This document shows, piece by piece, positions 39,601 through 49,076 of a stretch of 64,000 bases of DNA. The notes beneath the pieces are model-generated. The model was given only the letters and a program-made list of their open reading frames with translations. It had not been told where the DNA came from and ran no database searches. The stretch comes from Liolophura sinensis (lineage: Eukaryota > Mollusca > Polyplacophora > Chitonida > Chitonidae): assembly GCF_032854445.1 (NCBI RefSeq), contig NC_088300.1, positions 64,578,984 through 64,642,983 on the forward strand, read 5' to 3'. Both the position numbers and the translations under genes were made by a program. The number at the start of each line of letters is the position of its first letter. Position 1 is the first letter of the stretch.

Positions 39601-39914
39601 TTTCAGATATGCAAAATAACTTTCAATGTGAACAAAATAATATGTGTATATTGATCACAACGGCCTACATAGAAAAGCAGCAGTCTTCTGTGTCACATTA
39701 AATAACTGCATTATTAATTCTTGATAATGATACTGTGTTTTCTAATGGAAATCAATACATTTGTTGTTTACAGCTGGTAATAGAGGCTGCAGCTGGTGCA
39801 GCTATGGCTGCTGTTATATCACAGAAAATGAAACAGCTTGATCCAGCCATTGCCAAAGTGGGAGTGATTCTCTGTGGGGGTAATGTGGACATCTGTAACT
39901 TACCATGGAAATAA
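33469..39914 (+). CDS. SRR: Serine racemase-like PLP enzyme (fold type II)
   Basis: Nine exons join in frame to 323 residues: 33469-33648, 34105-34146, 34757-34923, 35648-35732, 35980-36106, 37408-37458, 38417-38544, 38967-39017 and 39774-39914. The family converts L-serine to D-serine and/or dehydrates serine to pyruvate in the cytosol, using pyridoxal phosphate. Visible landmarks are QKTGSFKARGA with the PLP lysine Lys53, THSSGNHG with the re-face serine at Ser79, the phosphate loop SGGGL (180-184) and CGGNVD near the C-terminus. Length is close to the vertebrate enzyme (about 340). Three oddities: the position contacting the PLP ring nitrogen is Cys311 rather than Ser; the EPxxAxD divalent-metal motif reads EPVGKDL (205-211); and the loop linked to aspartate racemase activity reads PPYDKYE, without serines. 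It may favour dehydration over racemisation. Confidence 0.9.
34105..34146 (+). CDS. SRR: SRR-like exon 2 (14-codon micro-exon)
   Basis: Phase-0 micro-exon ILALKDTGNSSAGV between CTTTTCAG and GTAATT. It fills exactly the gap between RGALNA and VTHSSGNHG expected for the family. Confidence 0.82.
34757..34923 (+). CDS. SRR: SRR-like exon 3
   Basis: 55 codons plus two bases: VTHSSGNHGQAVAWASRLAG, IVPQDTTAVKQDAIKGYGA and ESSPTSR. The SSGNHG motif holds Ser79. Confidence 0.95.
35033..35247 (-). mobile_element. Near full-length AAATAA-tailed SINE, minus strand
   Basis: TTTGATTGGTGTCCTACGCC, ATTATGGTGGGTGGAAACCG, and the head ACTGAGCCACGGAGGCGCC at the right end. Imperfect TTAAGATCTAT / TTAAGATTATAG flanks suggest an old target-site duplication. 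Confidence 0.85.
35648..35732 (+). CDS. SRR: SRR-like exon 4
   Basis: Completes Arg130 and encodes VETCNKVAKETGQV, IIPPYDKYEVIAGQ. Acceptor TTTGGCAG, donor GTGGGT. Confidence 0.93.
35980..36106 (+). CDS. SRR: SRR-like exon 5
   Basis: GTIAVELLTQVPDLDAIIVP followed by ISGGGLISGIA: the PLP phosphate-binding glycine loop. Ends with one base of a split codon before GTGAGA. Confidence 0.95.
36476..36716 (+). mobile_element. AAATAA-tailed SINE family copy with tRNA-like head
   Basis: Begins GGGCATCCGTGGCTGAGTGG, an A-box-like start resembling Ser/Leu tRNAs. The body is degenerate (TCCTCCTGCCATCATTCTGG) and it ends ACCAATCAACTTTATAAAT. Confidence 0.8.
36801..37338 (+). repeat. Dispersed repeat C, copy 1 (about 540 bp)
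   Basis: Starts AGCTCATTTGTACAAAGTAA and ends CGCATCACATGACTTTAACC. Located in an SRR intron. No terminal inverted repeats seen. Confidence 0.85.
37408..37458 (+). CDS. SRR: SRR-like exon 6
   Basis: VYAVEPVGKDLEHCLRE; long pyrimidine tract and CACCCAG acceptor, GTAAGT donor. Covers the region that binds Mg/Ca in vertebrate serine racemase. Confidence 0.92.
38046..38245 (+). mobile_element. 5'-truncated AAATAA-tailed SINE with target-site duplication
   Basis: Starts inside the tRNA-like head (CGCTGTGAGTTCAAGTCCAG, B box) and ends in AAATAAATAAA. CTTCTTCACAC flanks it at 38035-38045 and 38246-38256. It lies in an SRR intron. Confidence 0.9.
38417..38544 (+). CDS. SRR: SRR-like exon 7
   Basis: GKRLWPNPPTFLDTIADGIK, then QLTWPIVLSLVEKDVFTV. 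TIADGxK is conserved in the family. Donor GTAAGT. Confidence 0.94.
38967..39017 (+). CDS. SRR: SRR-like exon 8
   Basis: 17 codons in phase 0, SDEQIKDAMKFAFQRLK, between TTTCAG and GTACAT. Confidence 0.9.
39774..39914 (+). CDS. SRR: SRR-like exon 9 with stop
   Basis: LVIEAAAGAAMAAVISQKMK, then VGVILCGGNVDICNLPWK and TAA. Ends the protein a little earlier than vertebrate SRR. Confidence 0.94.
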   Translation: MVIEAAAGAAMAAVISQKMKQLDPAIAKVGVILCGGNVDICNLPWK

Positions 39915-40242
39915 AATTTCCACATTATTGTCCAGATACAAAATGTTGCAATTTTTAAATTTTTTATACTCTAGTCCAATTGTTTGCATCGTATGTGTTA
40001 TTGAAAATTATAATACCTCTACACTGACATTATTTTTCCAGGGTTTAATGTAATTTTATAATAGTATACACATGAATTACATATCTATTCCTGTATTTTG
40101 ATGCCACAGTGTGTGTGATTTACCATTACAGTTAACCTACCAGTTTTTGTGTAGATGCCTGTTTCTGTAAGATGTCAGTTTTGTCTCTTGTGCCTGTATT
40201 CTTCCTCAGCTGTTACAAAAATTGATGTGGTTTCATAGAAAG

Positions 40243-40248
40243 AATAAA
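40243..40248 (+). terminator. Candidate poly(A) signal of SRR-like gene
   Basis: AATAAA about 330 nt after the stop codon. Plausible by distance only. Confidence 0.45.
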
Positions 40249-40566
40249 ACTAACCCCAATTACAGTTAGGCTGTATGTTCACATCCCACACCAGTCAGGT
40301 AAGCTGGTGGTGTGAGGTACATGTAAGGTTGTTTTTCCAGTGGGATATTTCTTGACTCATATATTTTAGTGCTAAAGAATAAGAGAAAAATACTTCGCAT
40401 GTGGTGCTATAAGAGAAGTCAGATTTAGACAGTTTCAAATATATGGGCTGTACATAGTTTCATAATCATTATATTGTGAGAAATAAATGAGGTACCCATG
40501 GCTCAAGCTCTAACTTCTGTGGAATTCAATCTAGAAAGATTGCTGTCTACTCTTCCAAACTTTTTG

Positions 40567-40904
40567 ACCGGCACCGATAGCACAGTTGGTAGAGCATCTG
40601 CTTCGGGAGCAGTAGATCCAGGGTAAATCCTGGGTCAAGTCACACCTAAGACTTTAAAAGAGGAAGTTGTAACTTCCTCGCTTGGTGTTCAGCATTCAGG
40701 GGATAGTGCAACAACTGGTTGACCCATATCAGTATAATGGCTCGGGCGGGCACCTTACTTGGCGCCTGAGTGAGGCAGCACTAGATAAAAGAGTGGTGGA
40801 AATCCGTACTGCAAAAAGAAGGCACTCTAAGGATTCCTTCATCGTCATATGACTGAAAAATTGTTAAGTACGACGTTAAATCTCAAGCACTCACTCACTC
40901 ACTG
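40567..40904 (+). mobile_element. Full-length tRNA-derived SINE (Pro-like head), with target-site duplication
   Basis: The head (ACCGATAGCACAGTTGGTAG, then CTGCTTCGGGAGCAG and a B-box-like GGGTAAATCC) resembles a tRNA with a CGG anticodon loop. The body has GAGGAAGTTGTAACTTCCTC and the element ends CACTCACTCACTCACTG. An 11-bp duplication CAAACTTTTTG flanks it at 40556-40566 and 40905-40915. Confidence 0.9.
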
Positions 40905-40928
40905 CAAACTTTTTGTCCTCCCATTGTT

Positions 40929-41490
40929 AGCTCGCCTTACAAAGTAAGGAGAGGTGTTGTGAGAGGGGGATCAGATGCTGTTGGACTCCAATTAGGTTTA
41001 AGTTTTTGGCCAATCATAGGGTTGCTGTGGCCACCCATACAACACAGATAGCCAATCATCTGTAGTGGTTTGCATATCAAAGAGCAAGGAAGTTTTTTTA
41101 CCTTTTAGCTCCACATTTTGCTCAGCTGTTCACAGGGTTGCAGTTGCCTCCCATAGTACATGGGTTGCCGAATGCAGTTCACAATTTGCGTATCAAAGAC
41201 CTCCGTGGTAAAGCTGTGCTCTAACTCCCCACATTGTCTTTTTACCACCACAATGGTGTTCAACTCTATAACATATGAATTCACTTCTCTGCAATCCTTA
41301 CACATATGATAAACATTCATACCTGTGACAATGTAATAATTTTGGTCTGTCTTGTTGATTTAATGGCAAGATCTTAGCACTGTATAATTAGAGAATAATA
41401 TCTGCGCATGGCAGTGTCAGTCATTCTACTTTATGTTGGTTCAGAGGTCAGTGTTTGAACGCATCACATGACTTTAATATTATTCTCTGC
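40929..41490 (+). repeat. Dispersed repeat C, copy 2
   Basis: Same order of words as copy 1 (GGCCAATCATAGGGTTGC, CTTGTTGATTTAATGGCAAG, CGCATCACATGACTTTAATA). Lies right after the SINE at 40.57 kb. Confidence 0.88.
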
Positions 41491-42039
41491 GTTCAATAAA
41501 ATATAATACATGTAATGCTAATTATTGTAATTAATAAGTAGAAATAGTGTACAGAAATACATTTTCTTTTAAATAGAAATTGCTCATTGTGAATATGTAT
41601 ACAGTGTAAAAGACTTCTCCCTGCTGACTGAGCAGAAAGTATATCGCTCAAATTCACCAGTTTCTTAACATTTTGGATGGGAGTTCAAACGTAGCTCTTG
41701 CTCCAGTTGCTTTACCGAGAAGAAAGTTTGACTGGCACCCTCAGGGACCTACTTTGGTTTCTCCAACCATAAATGTGATTGATGTTTTCAAATGAGATAC
41801 TCAAGAGATTAATACAAAACACCAATCAAAAAAGGGATTGTAAACTTAATGTCTAGCTTTTGTACATGGATGTGTGAAATATTTATTATATATTACCATA
41901 GTGTAAAGCAAATGTTTTAATGGTTGCTTGATCTGCAATGGTAACCTTGGATGGGGTTATATTTGTATTAATAATCCATTTCCAATGGAAAAGATAAAAT
42001 AAACCAGATGATGTTTTTTAAGATGATCCTTTTTTATAT

Positions 42040-42110
42040 TTGTTTATTTATTTATTTATTTTAATTGATTGAAGTTTTACGCTGTACTCAAGAATATTTC
42101 ACTTACGAAT
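42040..42110 (-). mobile_element. SINE tail fragment
   Basis: (TTTA)n followed by TTTTACGCTGTACTCAAGAA and TATTTCACTTACGA, the 3' end of the AAATAA-tailed family. Confidence 0.65.
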
Positions 42111-42499
42111 CTGTAGCCCAGCTATTTTTGTTATGACATTGTGTTGGTAATGTGACGTGGAGGTGCTTGCTGAGTTAGCAAGTATGACTGATTGATTATG
42201 ACTTAACATCGCCTTACTGCAGCCATATCATTATGAGAGCAGCTAAGATGCTTATCTCTGAGTGGCATGAACATATCCATAAACAGGGATTTCCCAAGAT
42301 GCCTGTGCATCTACAGTTCAAAGCACCTTAGTGGCAACAAGCAGTCAATAGTGGTCATATGACCATTGAGACTCTTATATTGGCTGCCTGTGTATAAAAT
42401 AAATATTTTTCAGTATAGCATGAAACAAGAATCAGTGAATGAATATAATTTGAAATATCTAACACCTGAGCTTGTTAGATATGAAACAGAAACTACCCC

Positions 42500-42709
42500 A
42501 ATTATTCAACCTTTTCAACCATCTCTGCAACCAATATTTTAAAACATTCTAAGAGAACTATAGGAGGTGGTGAAAGAATTTGCACAGTTTTTCTTAAGCT
42601 TTCTGCTTTAATGACACAAACAAATCATTTTAGCATGATTTTCATAATAAATGGCATAAATTCCACCAAAAAAGTGCTTTAGAGGTCTAGAAGGTTGACT
42701 ATTTTAAGG
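42500..42709. mobile_element. MITE-like element, family A
   Basis: AATTATTCAACCTTTTCAAC start; internal CATAAATTCCACCAAAAAAG; inverted relative to the 2.5-kb copy. Confidence 0.75.
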
Positions 42710-43216
42710 AGGTGTTCCTAAAACCTCTCATTTACATCTGACAGCATGTGGATAAATATACATCTGAATAAATATACACGTACCGGTGTTTACTGGCCAT
42801 TGTTAGGGAAGTTATCACCATTGATTAGCTTTAGCAGTTAACAGCAGAATTCTGTCAAAATCACTTTCGGTACAGTTGAAAGATTTGGTGTGTTACCAGT
42901 TTAAGACATGCCTGTGTTTTCGAGATCACCAGTGTCTGGATGATCATAAGACTTCTGTGTCAATTGAACTCTCTCATGTGGGTTATCTGCCAAAGGGTAT
43001 ACAGTGAAGAAAAGTGTATTGACACTGAATTGGGCATTTCAATCTAAGCAGAAAAATCCTAAAGTGTTCTTTGTTTATGCCAACGAAATTCGTCTTAATG
43101 GCGCTTGTAGTTTAACACGTACTTCCAATAATTTTGAGCAAACGTCCTCCCAGGGGCGCAATCAAGGGGGGATAACTTATTAGAAGCACATCAAGGGGGA
43201 TAATCTGTTATTAGGC

Positions 43217-43279
43217 ATGGCCGCCCATAATGGTGATGACGATTCGGAGACGTTCGTGAATGCAGTTATGTTACGTTAA
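43217..43279 (+). promoter_or_regulatory. Possible upstream ORF in the EAPP leader
   Basis: ATG in good context (GGCATGG) followed by 19 more codons and TAA, out of frame with the EAPP start 94 bp downstream. It would act as a uORF only if transcription starts above 43217, which is not visible. Confidence 0.25.
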
Positions 43280-43310
43280 CACAGTTTTGTTACAACGGTT
43301 GTTTCAAAGT

Positions 43311-43384
43311 ATGGAGGGTATTTTTGATAGAGATTACGATTATGTAGGATACGATGACGATTCAGGATCAGAAAACGCTGACAG
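43311..43384 (+). CDS. EAPP: EAPP exon 1
   Basis: 24 codons plus two bases, MEGIFDRDYDYVGYDDD and on to NADR; donor ACAG|GTATCT. Confidence 0.88.
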
Positions 43385-46300
43385 GTATCTCGTGAACAGT
43401 TGGAAAACTGTTGTGTTGTTGTTGTCCCTTACCTTAGGCTTATGTTCTCGTAACTTGCTCTGCGGTCCATTGGCATTGCTTCTGTCACTAGATATGTTTT
43501 AACGTGGACCAACGTATTGGACTTAATCTTGTGATATATCTGTCTCTGTCACCATTAAATAGTCACCCCCCCCCCCCGCCCCCCAAAATAAGGTGCAATC
43601 AGCGATTAAAACCTTGTTGTGTTGTTGTTGTCCCTCACGTTCCCTGTAGGCCTACCGGTATCCGAACTTTAAAACGAAATCTCCGGCATTTTTTGTCGTG
43701 GACCAGGGTCAAAATTCATTCATCATCCAACATTTCTATCGTCATTTTATATTCATTAATTCTTATTCTATGCTTTCTGTATTTAACCTGGGATACTTCA
43801 GCATCCCTTAGTTTTTCACAGGATTTACCTTAATAAATGAGACTCTTTGAGATGCCATTTAATATTTATAATGGTTCTTGATTTGTTTGTTTACTTCTTA
43901 GCTCTGAGGATGAGATTGATATCCTGCTGCAGGGAACTCCGGAAAGAAAACTGAAGTTGTCAAGACGACGAGCTTCATCTGGAGAAAATCGCCCAAATGA
44001 GAACACTTCCAGTGAAGATGACTTTGAAAAGGAGATGAACAAGGAATTGGATGATCAAGTGGCAGAGTTGGAAGCTCAAAGAAAAGCTCAAGGTACACAT
44101 TGGATACCAAGTCCTCAGCACAGGCAATCTTATGGTCTAAAATTTCTCAACAATGTTTTGACAACATTACTTCAGGCCTCAGTCTTTCTATATTTCCTAT
44201 ATTTTTCAGATCGTCCTATATTTTCATATATTTCGTAGATTTTTACCAGAAATCAGCTCAAAATTTGCTGTCACTGTCTACATTCTCACTGCATTTTAGC
44301 TTGCCTGTAAAAATGTACATGTATGTACATGAGGAGCTTTAGTCATACCCCTGACATCGACACCAAATAGCAGTTAATGCATAATAAAAGGGGTATTTTT
44401 ACCATACTATTGTATCCTCATAGAATCATGAAGTAACAGTTTCTAGCATTTGGAGAATTGAGCATTTAAGGAGCATAAATTTACACTAGTGCATACAAAT
44501 ATCAATATGCTTTAAGCTTAATACATTTGAACCCAAATTCAACATAGAACATTCAGTGTTAAGGGTGGTACATGTATCTTATACAAATTCAATGACACAA
44601 GGGAGATATTCATGTGGTGATGCTATAGGTGTGTTAATTACGCTAAGAATGTGTATGTTAACAATGGTATCTCAAAACGTACTACATGTACAGGCACATA
44701 AATTTAGCTCAGGTTTATACATGCATGACACGATGATATTGGTGGTAAATTATATATTGAAAATGAAAAAATTGTTTTTTAGAGTAGCACAGTCTGTGTA
44801 TAGCTGTGTATGCACTGTGCTCGTGTGAGAGATTATTTTCATACCTTTAGGCAGTCTCATTGTGTATTGGTGCAGTTTGATAACAGTTCGGTAGTGTACA
44901 GTTAAATTATTTTTACTTCAGAAATGTAACACCCTTCATAAGCACTCCTGCAGGCATTTAGAAATCTGTTGGCAGACTAAATTCTTGTGTTTCTTTCTTT
45001 TGAGTATTCTTTTTCATTAGGAGTTATTATCACAAATTATTGTAAAATATACATTTATAAATAGATTTCTTCACATCTTGATGTTACTAATGTCATCTTA
45101 CTTTTAATTCTTAAAATCACAAGTTTACACATTTTGTTTATAGCTTCATCCCAGAGTACATCTGCTAATATGGCAAACAAGAAACAAGAGGGAGATAACT
45201 CCAGAGGAACTGAAAACCAGGCTAACTATGATGAGGTGTACTTTGATTCTGATGAAGAGGAAATGGTTGAAGGTAATATGCTGTGGCAGAGTCTTGTTCG
45301 GAAGTTTGTGTATTTTATTCTTAGCTCACAAATTCATGTATAATTACAACAACAACTCTTGTTTCCACAGCATCCAGGCCACCAGTTTATGTTGTTATGG
45401 TAATTCATTTCACTGCTGTAGACTTGAAATCATCAGTGTCGCATTTGAGAATAAGGGTATTTGTTATCTTGAACATTGGCTCACAACTTCATTCAATCAT
45501 TTTTAAATAATTGTACAAATATTAAGAACATAACCTATATAAATATTTCTTCCAGTGTAATTCTTTATTTTACCAAAATTTTTCTTTATAATATTTATAT
45601 TCATTTACATGAACTGTATCTGCTAGATATATTAGTGTAATAAATACGACATTAAACCCCAGGCATAGATTTATTTATTTATTTGATTGGTGTTTTACGC
45701 CGTACTCAAGAATATTCCCAAGCATAGATACATATTAGTATAATAAAATTTAACTTGAAGGCAAAAATATCAGACTACTGTAAATCTTCAACCTTTTGGA
45801 CCTCTAAAGCACCTTTTTCAGTGGAATTTCTGCATACATTTCTTATGAAAGTGACAACAACAGTTTCTTTGTTACTGAAGATGGTCGCTTCATAAACCTA
45901 TGCAGATTATTTCTCTACACCCCCTAGCTCTCTCAGAATGTTTCAAAATATTGTTGAGGTGGTGGTTGGAAAGTGTTGATGCGCTCGCTTTTTCTCAACA
46001 GGAGAGAAGAGAAGAAAAAAGAGGCCAGTGTTGTCTAACGATGAGCTGCTGTATGACCCCAACATGGACGATGATGACCAGAGGTGGATGGACAACAGAA
46101 GGAAGCAATACCAACCCTCATCACAACAGACTGGCGTTAGCACTCAGAAGCGCTCCAAGAAGGGCTTACCAAGCAGTGATGCTGTGTTGGACTGTCCAGC
46201 CTGTATGACCACACTCTGTTTGGATTGTCAGAGGTAGCCCATCGCACTAGTCAACAGTTACATTATGACATGGCAGAATTCATTATGTAAAGAGGGCTAT

Positions 46301-48795
46301 GGGTGGAAAGGTCTGTCAGCAACCTACAGATGGTCATGGGTTTCACCCAGGGCTCTGCCCGGTTTCCTCCCACCAAACGCTGGCCGCTGTCTTATAAGTG
46401 AAATATTCTTGAGTACAGCATAAAACACCAATCAAATAATTGAAAGAAATTATGACAAGAGTATTAAAGAGTGGCTTACTACAAGAAGTGTGAGCTATGG
46501 AAGTTTTGTTGCAGAAATTGTTTGTCAGGTTCTTGGAGAGGTTTTGTCCAGTCTGTCATATTTCCTCAAGCCATAAAGCATATATAAGTAAACTATTCAT
46601 GACGTGAACACGGAACAAAGAGGTAGGTAATTATTTCACCTGTACTGTCTGACATGTCAGTGCTGAAGTAAAACTCAAAAAGTTAGAGTTTGGTGAGTTA
46701 CTGTAAATAACCTTCAGTTTCGCCCAAAGGCTCGGAAAGTGTATCCCATGATTTATTGCGTTGATTGTGGTTCTTGCTGACTGGGTGCTGCGGGAGAGCA
46801 TCGGGGGTGGTCGGGATTATAAGGACACTTCCCGAAAGTAATAAATATGCAAGCTCATCGCTTCAGTGGGCAGTCAGTCTATGCTCCTACCACCAATATG
46901 TTTTCTTCAGTTTCACAATGAATTAAGTACATGCTGGCTTACTTCACAATAGGTGCACCTTGATTGTTTTACGATCGCCGTTTTATGATGAATGGGAATT
47001 CAGCAGGAAACTCCCTGGAGATTGAGCATGACCACCCAGTACCTTTACTCATGTGGAGTGGCATGTCAAATATCTGTTAAAATGCAGAGCTATTCATGTA
47101 CAAAGCTATAACAGAACTTAGTACCCTGTGAATCCTTACATTCAGATGATGTCAAACTGTCTTTAAAGCCACTATTTACAATCACAGGGCTCAAAATCTA
47201 TTATACCCGTTGATGGCAGGATTTTTACCTGTGGCTGGCAATGCATAAATCACGTGGGGAAATTTGCTTACCCGTAATGATAAAACTTGCACTTTATTTT
47301 GATATATAGCTATTCAGTGTTGTTTGAACTCCTAATATGTCAACAACAAGGACAAATCCTCTTTGACTCCAAGTATGTGCCGGACTCGCACCAAGTGCTA
47401 CCAAAAAGGGATCAAAGTTAATCGTGGTAGTTTTCAGAAACCTTGTTTTGAGTATGTTTTCTGTGTTAATGGAAGGTTTCCAATTTCAAATTGCCTTAAA
47501 CCTAACTTTTCTGCAATAAGAGGACAGTTTCGATTGTAACAAAACAGAATATGCGCGCTGAGTGACATACTTCATTCATATTACACAGGAGGTTGATGAG
47601 ATGTTTTTGAGTGAAATAAATTTGTACCTGAAATACATGTGCACAAATATTTATTGCATAATGAGGACTCTGAATAGACAACAGTTCACAAGATAATGCT
47701 GCTATGTGACTTCCATGTTACCCAATCAATCCTACGTTCACTGTTTTGAGGTCTGCAGTGTAGGCCTACGTTTAGACAGTGACAGTGTTTGGAATTTACA
47801 GGGTTGTAATAGTCATCGCCTGACTTGATACTTTCTTCATTTTGATTCATGGGTATAATTAGACATGTACATGGGCTACTTGGGAGACCAGCACATCTGG
47901 CAGTCAATGACTTGACCCCACGTGGCGCTGATTAGAGACCATAGCTGCCATGCAGTCTAATGAAACGGCTGGGGGCGCTAATCACCGACTTCTGTTATCT
48001 TCATCCGTCACCCACTTCAAATAAACAGCAGTAGCCAACGGGCGAAACTTTGTCTTTTAAAACAATATTTCTTTGATTGATGTCAAGAATTTTTTTGTTT
48101 TTTTGACCCCCAGTTGGTCTGGGTAATGGGTGGCGGAATCTGAAGCGATGAGAATAAACCATTCAATATGCTTTGTCAGGTATCCAGTTTTCTTGGGCTT
48201 TAAAAAGGCCGACGCATTAGCCAAACAAGCTGTGACCTTAGTATTTTGGTTATTCCTCATTTGAAGCAGCTTTTAGTTTAACTCTACGGAAGGGCAAGCC
48301 ATAGCCATTCATTTATTCCTCACTTGGTATGCAACAAATAAAGGTGGTGAGCAACTTTTTTACCATTCTGGACCTTAGCAATGGCAAAACAAAGATTTTA
48401 ACCTAACCAACTGTGTAATTAACCTTTTAAAGATGTTGTTAGACTTTTTCAACAACCTTGAAAAAAAGCAGCCAACAAATAATGTTAACAATTCTGAAAT
48501 ATACTCCATTTCCAGGCATGATGTGTATACCCACCAGTACAGAGCAATGTTTGTGTCTCACTGCTCAGTGGATTTACAAGAAGTGCTCAAATACCCCAAG
48601 GAAACATCAAGGAAAAAGCAGAAGAAGAAAACAAGGTTTACAGCTAGTGATGGATCCGCAGAGGGTCTCGGCACAGACAGTACTGCCGAGTTTGATGTGT
48701 ACCATCCAGTCAGATGTACAGAATGTAACACTCTTGTGGCAATGTACGACCAGGAGGAAATTTATCACTTCTTTAATGTGCTGTCGAGTTACTGA
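43311..48795 (+). CDS. EAPP: E2F-associated phosphoprotein (EAPP)
   Basis: Five exons join in frame to 301 residues: 43311-43384, 43902-44092, 45144-45272, 46002-46233 and 48516-48795. Vertebrate EAPP (about 285 aa) is a nuclear protein that binds activating E2Fs and affects cell-cycle transcription. Seen here: an acidic N-terminus (RDYDYVGYDDDSGSE), SSEDDFEKEMNKEL, YDEVYFDSDEEE, a basic KRRKKRP stretch before LSNDELLYDPNMDDDD, and the strongly conserved SDAVLDCPACMTTLCLDCQR. HQYRAMFV and HPVRCTECNTLVAMYD follow, and the protein ends HFFNVLSSY. The CPAC..CLDC and CTEC cysteines look like a zinc-binding fold. I chose the ATG at 43311 because MEGIFDRDYDY aligns with the family start; an in-frame ATG at 43260 would add 17 residues. 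Confidence 0.96.
43902..44092 (+). CDS. EAPP: EAPP exon 2
   Basis: SEDEIDILLQGTPERKLKL, then SSEDDFEKEMNKELDDQ. Acceptor CTTCTTAG, donor GTACAC. Clusters of acidic residues and serines fit the phosphoprotein name. Confidence 0.95.
45144..45272 (+). CDS. EAPP: EAPP exon 3
   Basis: 43 codons plus one base. Serine- and asparagine-rich linker, then NYDEVYFDSDEEEMVE. Acceptor TTTATAG, donor GTAATA. Confidence 0.94.
45671..45716 (-). mobile_element. 46-bp tail-only SINE insertion (AAATAA-tailed family) in EAPP intron
   Basis: TTATTTATTTATTTGATTGG then TTTTACGCCGTACTCAAGAA. CCCA(G/A)GCATAGAT flanks it at 45658-45670 and 45717-45729. The left flank itself looks like the tail of the other SINE family (ACGACATTAAACCCC). 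Confidence 0.85.
45783..45980. mobile_element. MITE-like element, family A, ending 21 bp before EAPP exon 4
   Basis: ATCTTCAACCTTTTGGACCT start, internal TTTTTCAGTGGAATTTCTGC and TTCTCTACACCCCCTAG, right end GGTTGGAAAGTGTTGAT. The EAPP exon 4 acceptor follows at once. Confidence 0.8.
46002..46233 (+). CDS. EAPP: EAPP exon 4
   Basis: EKRRKKRPVLSNDELLYDP, an acidic-then-basic middle, and DCPACMTTLCLDCQR. Its acceptor (TTTCTCAACAG) lies about 20 bp from the end of a MITE-like repeat. Confidence 0.96.
46296..46440 (+). mobile_element. 5'-truncated AAATAA-tailed SINE in EAPP intron
   Basis: GGAAAGGTCTGTCAGCAACC, GCTCTGCCCGGTTTCCTCCC and ACACCAATCAAATAATT. Head missing. Confidence 0.8.
46441..48515. 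other. Last EAPP intron
   Basis: Mixed unique sequence after the SINE at 46.3 kb. No exon or known repeat recognised. Confidence 0.55.
48516..48795 (+). CDS. EAPP: EAPP exon 5 with stop
   Basis: HDVYTHQYRAMFVSHCSVD, a KKQKKKTRF basic patch, VRCTECNTLVAMYDQEE and a final HFFNVLSSY before TGA. Confidence 0.96.
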
Positions 48796-49070
48796 ACTTC
48801 TGATTGAAAGAGTTTGCTGGCTTCAGACTTTTTCCACTTGAACAGCAGCAACATTTGATTAAGTTGGTGTCCAAAGTAAAAACTGAACCTCTGAATGAAA
48901 GAGTTTGTTTTCACTTCCATAAAAGTGACCACAAATGATGGATGATGGATGGAAAGATGCGAATTTCACAAGGATTGCCATGGGCCAAGCTTTGTTGTTG
49001 AATGTTATACCTGTGGATCATGGCAACATATATGTAACATATACATGTATATATAAACACCATTAAACAC

Positions 49071-49076
49071 AATAAA
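49071..49076 (+). terminator. Poly(A) signal of EAPP
   Basis: AATAAA 276 nt after the EAPP stop, in an AT-rich 3' region. Confidence 0.65.

Larger units (their letters stand above)
39915..43310. other. Intergenic region SRR-like to EAPP
   Basis: SRR 3' UTR with AATAAA, then a full SINE, repeat C copy 2, a SINE tail and MITE-A. Just upstream of EAPP a short word (ATCAAGGGGGATAA-like) occurs twice, at about 43162 and 43191. Promoter elements are otherwise unclear. Confidence 0.55.

Noticed and set aside
40567-40640. Possible functional tRNA-Pro gene
   Set aside because: Only the head of a SINE: the acceptor stem does not pair, and target-site duplications bound the whole 338-bp element.
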